Of a stretch of DNA of 64,000 nucleotides, positions 34,894 to 46,519 are shown piece after piece. This DNA comes from Vermamoeba vermiformis (Eukaryota; Tubulinea; Echinamoebida): the NCBI GenBank assembly GCA_045837725.1, contig JBEWZL010000239.1:1-64000 (forward strand), read 5' to 3'. How positions within the stretch are numbered: position 1 is the first letter of the stretch; each line of letters opens with the position of its first letter. The notes under the pieces are model-generated. The model saw only the letters and a list, made by a program, of their open reading frames with translations, did not search any database and was not told the origin of the DNA. The translations under genes and the position numbers were made by a program.

Positions 34894-37868
34894 CTAATTA
34901 ATGCCTTGCGGTCTGCCAGTGATCATTTGTGGCTGATTTCTGAACTGTAAATGCTTCGCGTATTCATCGTTCGATTGCACCATCTTGCTCAACAGCTCAT
35001 CAAATGAATGTGCTGCCATTCTACGAAGATCCTTGTAGCTGCAATAACAGTTGTTAAAACAAGTTAAAAACGTGTTATTTCAGCCGTACCTGATGAACAG
35101 AGTTGTCTTCTGATCTCTGCTCGTCAACAAGACTTTCTCATCCACACCAGCGTCAAGCTTGTTGAGCGCATTAATAACATGCGCAAAATCAATCGATGGA
35201 GTGCCGTCCTCGTACACTTGATGGAACACAAAGTCACGGAACAATTTCAAGATGTATCTGTCTTCTGTTTCCGACCAATTGGCAGACTGTTCGAATTCAG
35301 GTCGTTCGTTAATGAAACCTAATTTGACGAGCAGTCTGAACATGCGTCCATTCTCGAGCTCTTTCATGAGATCATTTTCCAAGTCATCGCAAGTGCTGTA
35401 AGAGCAATTAGTATACGTTTCCTGAGCTAATCTGTGTCATACTTCTGAACTCGATCGAGGTGCTCAAGTATTTTTCCGCTGATAGATTGACAAATGTCAT
35501 TGATGATAGGACTTTGGTTCGCTTCAACAGGCTTTGTCTCCAACAGCTTTGCAATTAAATTACGCAACTCTGCACTGTACGTGCTCTCGACGTGTTCCAA
35601 GGCTTTTGCGACTTGCTGCAAGGCCAATAATGACCGGTGACACAACACCAACAACAACTTGCCGAAGCACTTCAAATCTTCCGCCTGTCAAGTGTTAGCA
35701 CAAGGCTGGTATAATTGGTCATCAGGGCATACCTGGGCTTGAGCGATGTGCTTTTTACTCGCGAGATCTCGGCTCAACAGCTCTTCAATGCCGGTCCAAT
35801 TGATGCGAACACGACACTTTCCGCTGATGAGTACTTTCGAAGGAAAGATTCGGCACGATAGTCCTGCGGCGTGAATAGTGCGCAACGCCGAGGCTATTTG
35901 AACAGTAATGGACCACAACACATCTTCTGGAATAACTGTCTTTTCTTGTTCTCCGGTCGAGCGTAAAAACCGTTCATCGAGTGTGTCAGCGCCAGGGTAA
36001 TAATCGTACGCCAAGTACAATGCTGGACCAACGTTAAATTCTGCGAAGTTGTATGAAGTCGTTAGCAAGTACTTACTATTTACATTGTCAAACGCGTTAC
36101 TCGCGAACATCTCTCGTAGTGGCACGATATTCGAGTGACTGAGCTGCTTCCAAGCCTCAACACACTGCACTGCCGACTCGTGCAAGCGAATGCCATCAAT
36201 TTTCCTGTGAAAGATTAGTCCAGATACATTAAATAGGCTCAATGAGGGCCCTACTTCAGTGCGTAACATCTACCATCAGCTGCGCTAGCTTTGAAAGTCA
36301 GAGTTCGCAAGCCAAATACTTTCGAGACATTCTCGTCGCGTAGATTTTCCAGAGGATACAAACTGTGATATCGATGGAGGGTGCGCGGGAGTGAAGCTGT
36401 TTCGGGGTCTGTACGCAAGGGTTAGCTTCAGTATCAACGTCAAGATAAGCACTTGCCATCGGGTGAAGTGCCCTTCAACATCAATTCACTGCGGCGCTGC
36501 AGCTCTTTCTTCAAATCATCTGATATGAAGAAACTGACTGGACGTCGTGGCATGGGCTGTGATAGAACTGCCGCTGGTCCCGGCAAAATAAACATCGTCG
36601 GATGTGGTACTGGATTCGGCATAGGATGTTGTGGAGGCATGTAGAAGTGATTGGGGTATTCACCGTGAGGGTGCTAATGCTTTGATTAGATACTAAATCA
36701 AATTGAAGCATGTGACTTACCATATTTGGATCTTGAAAGTGGATCACGCCATTAGGCTTCAAGCCGTTCATATACGGTGAATGATTCAACGACCCAACGG
36801 GACTGGAGCCATTAATAGGACTAGGGCTCATGCTGTGATATTGACCTGGGGGGCTACGACTAACCATCACCGGTGCGTGTCGACTGGGTGAATAAGGTAT
36901 CGGCACAATTGGTTGTAATTGCATGGGACTGGCGTGCCGCGGTGAGTGCAAAGGCGACGGGTCCCGTGACTGTCTTTGACCTAAAGTTGATTCATCAATG
37001 ATGTACTCTGGTCGTGCTACTCCATCGAACATACCCGGTCGAAACTGCGGGGAGTGTTCGTTGACGGGCGTCAATTCGATACTTGGTACGGGCGATGAGC
37101 TCGCGGTAGACTTGGGGCTGCCATCTACGAATTATTAGCATGCACAGTAATTCATTAAATGGTTTACTGTCTTACCTAATGATGTTGATTGCATCGCGTG
37201 AGTCAGGGCGGATCTGAATTAATTAGTGTTTGCAAATAATAATGATACTATATATGAATGTATTACAACTCATGCTCGCCATTAGCCTCGTTTCCAGTCT
37301 GAAAAATATGAATTTTGCGTCAGAAAATTGAAGCAAATTTGATTTTTTGAACTTACAGGACCGTGATAATATTCACATCCTCGATTTTGATATTTACAAT
37401 AGCCATACGTAGCCACATTTCTACACGGCCGTTGAGATTTTGGTACTAAAATTGATGATAAATTCAGTAAAATCAACTTTAAATTTCTCCTTCCATCAAA
37501 GCCGTAACTGATCTATATTGTATTGCTATCTAGACTTAACCGCAAGAAATTGAAATTGCAACACGATCAAAGAATAAGAATGTGAAATATCTTTTTTTCG
37601 ATTTTTTTGAATTATTATTACGGGTAGTTTCGGGAATGGGATTTTTACCTCCGTAGCCATTCGGATGAGTAATATTTATGAATTTTGAATCACCAGCAGG
37701 CTGCACGTGTTGAAAACTGCAGTAATCCCCGTGGTTGCATACTCCACTTTGTGCATAATAGCGACAAATTCTAATACAGAAGTAAATGTAAAGATTGAAT
37801 GTACCAAAGTATTCAAATTTAGTATTATAATGACATTATTCGGAAACTTACTGGGTTGAAGTATTCAT
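34894..37868 (-). CDS. PAN3: PAN3, pseudokinase subunit of the PAN2-PAN3 deadenylase
   Basis: Twelve exons (37868-37852, 37770-37649, 37445-37357, 37298-37270, 37213-37176, 37124-36721, 36673-36457, 36408-36255, 36204-35733, 35684-35443, 35395-35090, 35038-34894) give about 744 residues. Two CCCH fingers start the protein: CRYYAQSGVCNHGDYCSFQH and CRNVATYGYCKYQNRGCEYY plus His. A Pro/Ser-rich linker follows, then LPRTLHRYHSLYPLE, a pseudokinase (KKIDGIRLHESAVQCVEAWK, YLAYDYYPGADTLDERF) with no HRD or DFG, a coiled coil, and the PAN3 knob (GRMFRLLVKLGFINERPEF, NALNKLDAGVDEKVLLTSRD). It bridges PAN2 to poly(A) and miRNA/GW182-type factors. The intron after 36457 starts with GC. A 36-nt stretch at 36088-36053 has all intron signals but also reads through. 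Confidence 0.9.
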
Positions 37869-38082
37869 CAAGCAAAGTTAGATCGGGCAAGTTTGACTTA
37901 GTTGCACGAAGCTCTTTCTACGTCTTATTCTCGATTAATCGTTCATATGTTACTGGTATAACAAAAAGATATGCAAAAGTGAACCACAGAAAAGTTTTGA
38001 GCATTTTTGTGTGGACGAAGAAAACTGCAACGGAATTCACGGACCACTTTCGTATTTAAAATTACTTACGGATAGCACAAAG

Positions 38083-39893
38083 ATGTTCGGACAAGTTGTA
38101 ATAGGTCCTCCTGGCTCCGGTAAAACGACTTACTGCAACGGAATGTCGCAGTTTATGAAGGCGATCGGAAGGCAAGGAAAAGTCACTAACTTTTATGTAC
38201 AATAATATAATTAGTGCTATATTAGTGAAAATAATGTAATTTGATTATTTTATTCATACTTTGTATTTTTAGAAAGGTGGCAGTAGTAAACTTGGATCCG
38301 GCAAACGATCAAGTGCCTTATGAATGCGCCATTAATATCCACGATTTAATATCATTATCCGATGTAATGGAAGAATTTGGATTAGGCCCTAATGGAGGTA
38401 ACAGGCGCCACCATAATTTTTTTTACTTCATAAAAGTTATTTTTATTAATGTTAATCGTCTATCTCTAGCTAATATACTACAATTTTAGGCTTAATGTAT
38501 TGTGTAGAATATTTAGAAAAAAATCAGGACTGGCTATTTGAACAGCTGAAAGAATTTAAAGGTACGTGTCAAGATCCAGATCACATGATGTAATAGGCAT
38601 TACTACGCATTTGCAAATGTTTTTCAATTGATATATTACTCATACGTAATTATTTAGACCATTATTTGTTATTTGACTGCCCCGGTCAAGTCGAATTGTA
38701 CACGCACCATGACAGCATGAAAAACATCGTTCAGGAGCTTACCAAAAAGAATTATAGAGTAAGTTGATATGTAACAATAATGTGGTTGCCTAGTATATTA
38801 GATTAGCGAATTTATATTGGCATTTTGAATCATTTCAAATTCGAGTTTGTACGCCAAAACTGCTGGTCAAGAATAGTTCTACTTGCCCAGTATTTCCAAC
38901 TTATTTAATTTTCAAAGTTGTAAAAACTCATAGTAGACGCGTAAAATTTGCAACTTGTATCCGTTACAGGACTAACATGGTTTTAAATTTAGCTATCATC
39001 AGTACATTTTGTGGATTCGTTCTACTGCAGTTCACCCTCAAATTACATCTCATCAGTCCTTCTCTCATTATCAACAATGCTACAATTAGAATTACCTCAC
39101 GTAAACGTGTTATCAAAAATAGATTTGGTAGAAAAATATGGAAAATTAGGCAAGTCCCGTGGATCGGGATTTTACAAGTTCAGAAATTCATTACTAATTT
39201 TGCTATTTTAGATTTTAATTTGGAATATTACGCCGACGTGCTAGACTTGAAATATATTCAAAAAGCTTTAAAAAAGGTAAGCGTTGGTGTCCCAGCCAGA
39301 TGCACACAAACACTCCCGCGCGTAGTATTAATGTGTACCGTTACTTCAGGAAAATTTTTCTCCAAAGTTTGCTAAGCTATCAAAAATATTATGCGAAGTC
39401 ATTGAAGACTTCGGTTTAGTCGCATTTGCAACACTGAACATAAATGTAAGTCAGTTCAAAAACACAATTATTAATCGTACACACGCTCACTGTAGACAAA
39501 TCTAGTAATAATGCAGATTGTTATTGAACGGTCTAAATAATATACTAAATAATTGGTGGAGTGAGCGGTTAATTAACGTGGATCCGCTAACTGACACTCG
39601 GTTTGTAGGATAAAGACAGCGTGTACAAGTTGCTCAAAACAATCGACAAGAGCAATGGATATATTTACGGCTCGCTAGACAAAGTCGATCAAATGGCACA
39701 AGTAGCCACTGAAGACATTGATTTTGAATACTTTCGATCCATGGCCGTGCAAGAGAGGTACATGGACGATGAAGACGATTGGGACGACGTGCTCGTAGGA
39801 GAGGATGAGCAAGACAAGGAACACGACACGAATGAAGTCGATGAAATGGAGGTGGATCGAGAAGCGAATTTAAAAATGACTGATGTGGACTAA
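38083..39893 (+). CDS. GPN2: GPN-loop GTPase 2
   Basis: Eight exons (38083-38171, 38273-38397, 38490-38561, 38658-38758, 38993-39149, 39212-39276, 39350-39445, 39609-39893) give 329 residues. The P-loop GPPGSGKTT, switch residues [12 protein letters not shown], the family-defining Gly-Pro-Asn loop ([12 protein letters not shown]), [12 protein letters not shown] and LSKIDLV are all present in order. The acidic tail [17 protein letters not shown] is common in GPN2/3. GPN GTPases assemble and import RNA polymerase II. Two introns here (after 38171 and after 39149) start with GC (GCAAGG and GCAAGT); only these splices restore the motif [11 protein letters not shown] and the reading frame. The gene diverges from PAN3, with 214 bp between the starts. 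Confidence 0.92.
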
Positions 39894-40111
39894 AATAAAA
39901 GGTAACTTGATATGTGTATCCCCTTATCATGGAAGTAATGCGGAGCGATATCCGTTGAAATTTGGAGCCCCTTCGTCCAATTTGGCGGCGCCGGATGCGG
40001 CCGGCGGAACAAATCAAACCGAATATTGCGTCTATAGAATTTGCGTCGGCTAAACATAAGAAAATTGATTAGCGGTAGCACTGCTATAACTTTATAGCCT
40101 ATAAGTGTCAT
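39890..40111 (-). CDS. Possible small membrane protein
   Basis: A 73-codon open frame begins with a hydrophobic helix (YKVIAVLPLINFLMF) followed by a basic, Pro-rich part (RRKFYRRNIRFDLF, RRPHPAPPNW). The pattern resembles small inner mitochondrial membrane proteins, but I cannot name a family. Its stop overlaps the GPN2 stop on the other strand. It could be chance, since no splicing or homologue supports it. Confidence 0.35.
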   Translation of the reverse strand: MTLIGYKVIAVLPLINFLMFSRRKFYRRNIRFDLFRRPHPAPPNWTKGLQISTDIAPHYFHDKGIHISSYLLF

Positions 40112-40306
40112 TTTTTACATCATTACTGAGTTTTTTCTAAATTTAGAAATTACATAAAGATAAAATTTCGCGGGCTTGTGACTTCCGTTGCGAGGTTTTG
40201 TTCATTTCATTAATTTAGTTGTCATAGAGACAACATATCTATGTACATATCAAATTTGTAATTATATTGTAGCTTTGTAAATTATTTATTCTCGCAAAGC
40301 AATTGA

Positions 40307-43300
40307 ATGGAGAGATCAGACAAGGTCAAAAACTCTAACAATAATAATAAGAACGATAATAACGTGAATAAATCACAAAATAGTCAACCATTTGCGTCAC
40401 CAATGGAGAAGGTCAAAGCAAATCTGCAACTTGTCATAGACAGCAGCTTGAATTCCCTTCCAGATGAAGACTCGGCGTCCAGCGATTCATCTAGAGATCG
40501 CAAAACACAGCTCGATGCTATGAGCAAAGTTTATTCTCGTTTCGCATCTGATCACCACTTGCCAGCCTCGACGGCGTCATCTTCAAAAAGTTACGCGGAA
40601 GACGACGAGCATTACAAAAAAGCTAAGCATTGGATGCGCTCGCGCTCATTTGATATTTCATCGAGGAACTTAATGCAGAAATATCAATTGACTCAGCCCG
40701 AGGTCGATGCTGATGAGTCGTCCCAAGAAAGTTCGAAATTACCTTCAATCAAAGAAGATGATGCTATTAATAAGGACGAAGATTCGATGAGTGGTGTCAG
40801 CGAAGAGATATCTTGGCAGGACATGCTCTCAAAGGACCCAAAGAAGATCAAGTTTGAAAAAACAACCAAGACGAGTCCAAGAAGCCCTCGTTCAGTCTCT
40901 GTAATGATCAAGCCAACTGCGTCAAGCACTAACGCTACAATGAAGCCTTCCAAATCGCATCACGACACCATCTCAACAACGGAGCGCGCTCAATTGCGAT
41001 CCACAAGATCAAACGAGTTCCATGGCTTTTCTCGATCAAGAACCTCTTCAACTGGCGACGGTAGCTTATCCGATAGCTTTAGCAGCAGTAGCAAAGATGT
41101 CTCGCCTCGTCCACGAAGCAAATCCATCGCTGTTGGCTCGGTACTCTCGCCTAGGGGAACGCTTCTGATGCAGAAGAAAAGCGAGCCTAACTTGCTCGTC
41201 AAAGGACCGCTTGTCACCGTGCAAGAGAAGGAGCGCAAACTGAAGCGAAGTGATTCAGAGCCATATTTATACTCGTGGGAATACGGAAACATTGAAGCAG
41301 ATCTTTACATTCCCAAAATCGGCTCCATCAATTATTACTTGGCTCAACTATGGAGAAAGAAAGACAATGTTTTATATCAACGCGTTAAAGAGCGCAAATT
41401 GAGACCTTCAGTGAGCGCCAGATTCGGTTTGAAGTAAGTGACACTTTCAAATGATTAATTAATTCCTAATTAAAATTATTGCGGTTATTTATAGCACTAA
41501 TATACTGAAATACACGTCATTTGTTCGATATAAATTCGTATAAGCGAATTGAATAGGAAAAATATCTGTCCCGCTAACCGGCAATAGTTATAAAACGATT
41601 AAATCGTCTATATTTGTTAAGTCATACTAATAGTATATTCATTTAAGGATTGGAGACGAAGAGTTCTCATTAAGATCGTCGACAGAATCATCGGCTGAAG
41701 AGGATGTGGTTTTCAAAGACGAACAAAACAGATCCGTGATCTCAGCAACCCGATCAAAATTATTGCAATTATTAATTGACAGTCAAATAGCTGGTAAGTG
41801 CATTAAGATTGATTCCATATATTCGGCAATTGAATAGCACGGTGATGTATGACGCGTGTCAACACGTCAAATCGAGCCGAATACTGCAATTGAATCGTAT
41901 TCCAAGGCTTAGTTTATATCAGTATTTTTAATTGCCTTTTTTGAGTGTAATTTTAATTGTTTCGCTGGCTAACGTGACTCGTTTTTGGCAGACTCCGATT
42001 TTATTGAAACAGTTTTATCGAGTCATATATTATGGACAACCTCAGCTGATGTATTGGGCTCACTACTCAAATTGTAAGTAATTAATTTGCATCATAAATT
42101 AATTAATCTCGACGACAAATGTGATTTTAGAGTTCAACATCATTGACTAATATGGGCAGCCCCTAATTTATAATTATTTTAATATAGCTTTGACGAGCCA
42201 TTCAAATATTATGTGCCAGAAAACCCGTCGAAACTTAGCGAGGCCGAGAAACAAAAAGCTAAAAATATCATTCAGTTCAGGTACCTACAAAAAAATCCTA
42301 AAAATATACCGAGTAGTCTATAATACATATTATACTATTAGAGTAATTATCGTGATGAAGAAATGGCTCAAAATGTCGCACCACGATATTGCCAGAAGCC
42401 AAGCATTGACGCAACAGTTCCTCGGTTTTATCGACAGATTGACCAAAGACGAGTCCGCCAAAGCAATGGCTGAGATTATGAGCGCTGCTTGGGATGAAGC
42501 AGGCAAAAAGGTAATAATCTTATTTAAAATTAATTTTCGTGTTGCGGCTGACTTTCTTTTTTAGGCCAATAAAATTCATGCCAACGTGTACGACTATGAA
42601 CATAATTCTAGTGTCGCCAGTTTGTACTCCCCGGTGATGCCTCGTCAAGTAGGAGACAGAAATATTGAAATTTAATCTCGAATGAGTACCTCATTTAATC
42701 CTAAATATTTAGACTGATTACAAAAAATGGAACTTTGTCGAGCTATCAATGAAAGAATTATCGCGCCAATTGACAGTTTGCTACCACATGTTGACTTTGA
42801 GAGTAACACGCGATGATTTATTCAACGCTATTAAATCCAAGCCTGAAGTCAACAATCCAGTAGTTATATTATCTTCATTTTCAAAACGAGTACGTGGTAT
42901 ATTCTACGTTTTATCGTGAATGACAGGCAATTAATTATTGAAATTTTTAGGTAACGAACTGGGTCAAGTCTGAAGTACTTTTGACACCTAACATTAAGAA
43001 ACAACAAAGCATCGTTCTCAACAAGCTAGTGCAGCTGTTGTTGGTAAGCGATATTCAACTCTATCTGTGCCTTTCAATCGCTCACAAGACTGCAGAAATT
43101 GTTGGACTTGAACAACTTCCACGGTGCGATGGACATCTTTTTGGGCCTACAAGACTTGCACATTGACGCACTGAAGAAAACTTGGAGTGTAAGCACCTAA
43201 TATAATGTTTATAGTACTTTTAACATCAAGATAATCAAGTACCAAGGGCAATTTTTGTTGACAGTTTGACACGTGTCATCAGGTCCGTACCGATATTAAT

Positions 43301-44162
43301 TTTTCGTAACAGAACGTGGACAAAGCACACCGCGAGAAGTACAACACAGTGCTGCACGAGCTGTTTAATCCGCGCTCTAACTGGAGCAATCTCCGTGCCA
43401 GAATTCAAGCTGCTGACACGCCCTTGATCACACCATTCAATCTCATTCTGCACGACTTGGCTATGATGAGCGAACACGACACTTATCAAGATCAACAAGA
43501 AAAATTCGTACGTAGTCTATTGATGCTATATGAATCGATACTAATTGACGCTGGTTGGCAGATCAACTTCGAGAAGATGAAATCTTTGGCAGATATTTTG
43601 AAGAACTTTGAGAGAGGCCAACATGATCTCTATCCATTCCAGCCTATCCCATCGTATCAGGTACGATAACATTGAATATTAATTTTATTCTTAACGAAGA
43701 TAAATTTTGGAGATTGTCAATAAAAGTAACTGACCAATGTACTGTTTATAGTCATGGTTCAAAGAAGGTTTAGTGTCCTTAGACGACGCACAAATTACGA
43801 CTGAAATAGTCAAGCGTACTGGCGAAACAAGTCCTCGCGGGCCTGCTGCTTCATTGCAACGCATCTCTTCCAGAAAATCTCTTACGCTAGTCTTCAAGCG
43901 TAAAAAGAGCTCAAATAAGATCTCGGACAAAAAAATCAACAGCAGCAGTAGTATGATGATTTCTCCGACAAGCACTCCTAAAGAAAAAGAGAAAGAACCG
44001 ACATCCGCGCCGCTGGCCACTCCTAGCCTCGGAACAACACCTAAAGTCGGTTCAGCTTCGGCACCAGGTAGTGCAAGTGTACCGCGTAAGATCTCTCCGT
44101 TAGCTTTCTCGACATCTGCTGCCTCCCCGACGTTGCCTGCCAAACACAGCGATAAAAAATAA
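40307..44162 (+). CDS. RasGEF (CDC25-type) with N-terminal RasGEF_N motif
   Basis: Twelve exons (40307-41433, 41648-41793, 41992-42073, 42188-42280, 42342-42510, 42565-42648, 42713-42889, 42951-43043, 43096-43188, 43313-43507, 43562-43660, 43752-44162) give 922 residues. About 375 residues of Ser/Asn-rich, low-complexity sequence with many SP and RSxS sites precede a RasGEF_N stretch (RSKLLQLLIDSQIA, ILWTTSADVLGSLLK, VIIVMKKWLKMS). The catalytic CDC25 domain holds ELSRQLTVCYHML, VTNWVKSEVLL, NNFHGAMDIFLGLQ, ALKKTW, TPFNLILHDLAMM and INFEKMKSLADIL. It should load GTP onto a Ras-like GTPase at a membrane. A basic, Ser/Pro-rich tail follows. Confidence 0.9.
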
Positions 44163-44526
44163 TTTTGACTTGTATTGTATTTACGCGTGTAAAGCGATTT
44201 GTACAAAAGTTAAATAATAGATTGCAGCACTTCTGTAGTTTACTCGCGTACAGGTTCGCAATCAGCTGACGCAGACGAAGACCTGGATCCTGGCGAAGCA
44301 TGTCAGAATGCTTGACAACCGCAACCTTCCATCTGATATTCTTGAGGATAAAAATCGACCTTTCGTCGGAAATATCGCGGCCTATTGTAGAAGGCCAGAA
44401 CGACAGCTGTGTTCGGATATTTACTTTTCTTTCGACTTTTCTTGCGCAGAATAAAAAGGCGATGTCAAATGAGAACTTTTATTGTTAAACCTGCTTAGAT
44501 AGAGAATAACATAAGCCAGTTGCACT
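44163..44526. other. Intergenic region between RasGEF and the glucosyltransferase gene
   Basis: This 364-bp stretch follows the RasGEF stop and precedes the glucosyltransferase start, both on the plus strand. I find no exon chain, RNA gene or repeat in it. Confidence 0.5.
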
Positions 44527-46486
44527 ATGGAACATAGCAAGAAGACTATTGCCGTTACTGCGATTGGATCGTGGGGAGATGTGCTTCCGTATGTCGTCTT
44601 AGCCGAAGATTTGCATAAGAAAGGATATCACGTCATTGTTGGTGCTGCTAAGCGATATGAAGATCAGATATTAAAGCGAGGTACGTTAATTTTAAAGCGT
44701 AATTCGAATCCATGAATTCTAAACGGACGTTATTAATCAGATAATTTTACATAATATTTTTAAAGTATTATTTTTATTGGAAGTGAATGTAACCCTCATC
44801 CAACGGCTAATTTCGAAATCGGATCCTCAAAAAAATCTGTCTAATTTCGTTTATAGGCGTCGAATTCCTTGATATTCCGGGCGATATGGAGTGGAGTTTA
44901 GCAAACACACCTGAAGGTCGAGAAATGGCTCGTAATCCTTCAATTTTCAAGCTTGGTGCGATGAAGGCAAGATCCGTTCAAACTGAATAACTACGATGCT
45001 AACAGCGTTATAAAATAGAAATTTATGTATCCCATGATGGAATCGTGGTTCAAAGGGGTCGCTGAATTAGCAAAGAAAGCGGATGTGCTCGTCTTGGCCA
45101 CAACTTCTTTATTAGCAGGCTTTAGTACCGTAAGGCATTTATACCTATTATTCTTATAATACTAACCTTTTATTCCCTAGTTGGAAGCGTTTCCTAATTT
45201 GAAATCGATCGTTATTTACATGCAGCCCAACACGCCCTCACAATATTACGCACCTCCCGCCTTGAGCGGCGAATCGACCAGTTGGTTCAATTGGATTAAC
45301 AGCGCTAAGGTACATCATGCACTATAATTAATAATGCAATATCACCCCGCGTTCGAGCCCAACTTTTCACCTCGGTTATACATAGACATTGATATTAACG
45401 TATTATACGTGCAGTGGAAGATGATGTACTCGGGAGCTTGGTCAATGTGGAAGGACAAAATCAACGAGTTGAGAAAGACCGAGTTGAATTTACCGCCCGT
45501 AAAAGACGGGTTCATGGACCACTTTAACAAGTTGCAGAACAAACCTAAATTCACTTTGACTGCTTATAGCAATCATTTATTTGACAGACCGGCAGACTGG
45601 TATGAAAAATCTCCAATATTAAATCGTTGCTTACTGACACGTGTCACCTGCTAGGCCTGAAACTGAAGTCATTATCGGCCCCATTTGTCAAACTACAGAC
45701 GATACTTTTGAACCACCGAAGGACGTCGTAAGTCATTGTTATGCCCGCCGAATATTACGACCGCTTATTAGCCGTGTAGAATGTTGGCTAACGTGTCACA
45801 TTTTGACAGGTGTCATTCTTGGAATCGGGCGAGGCACCTGTATACATCGGCATGGGCAGCATGATGAATTGCATGTTCGATGAGCCAGAACAACACAAAT
45901 TCGCTAAAATGTGGGTCGACGGTATAAACCAGCTCAAAAAACGTGCTATTATTGCGTTGACTGGCTTTGCTGAGGCTGACAAATTCATCGCATCCATTCC
46001 AAAGCAGGAAAACATTTTCTTCTTGAAACAAAGTACGTACTAGAGGTACCAATACGTATACACATGCAAGGACTAATATCACTACTTAGACATCCCTCAC
46101 TCGTGGTTGTTCCCTAAATGTTGTGCCGCTGTTCATCACGGCGGTGCTGGCACGACGCACAGTGCCTTGTTGTACGGTCTGCCGTCATTTATCGTACGTA
46201 TATATTGCTTTGAAATGTGTGTCAGTTTGATCTAATAGGCAACTTCTCTTCATAGATGCCAGTCGGAGCTGATCAGCCCTTCAACGGAGATTTGGTCTAC
46301 CGCAAGAAGTTGGGTCCTGAACCAGTAAAAATTCGCAATTTGAACACGAAGAAGTTCGTTCAAGCATTGCAAGTGTTGTTTGATCCAGTCATTGTGAAGA
46401 ATGCCAAAGAATTCGGTGAAAAAGTACGCCAAGAACGAGGTCTGGCTGAAGCATCCAGATTTGTCTCAGATCTGGCCGACAATTAA
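44527..46486 (+). CDS. UDP-glucose:sterol glucosyltransferase-like enzyme (GT1)
   Basis: Nine exons (44527-44680, 44857-44966, 45019-45129, 45181-45309, 45415-45599, 45655-45727, 45810-46032, 46090-46193, 46256-46486) give 439 residues. The N-terminal GT-B fold starts with [20 protein letters not shown], the sterol glucosyltransferase equivalent of the GSRGDVQP motif. The nucleotide-sugar box [20 protein letters not shown] and [10 protein letters not shown] are complete. Such enzymes add glucose to membrane sterols or other lipids in the cytosol. No PH or GRAM domain precedes it, unlike fungal Atg26. The intron after 44966 starts with GC (GCAAGA); the flanking exons join in phase 0. Confidence 0.87.
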
Positions 46487-46519
46487 ATCTTATTTTTCAT
46501 CGATACACCTAAACAACCT

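Noticed and set aside
40693-41292. Minus-strand frames inside the RasGEF first exon
   Set aside because: They lie wholly antisense to a clear exon and show no domain.
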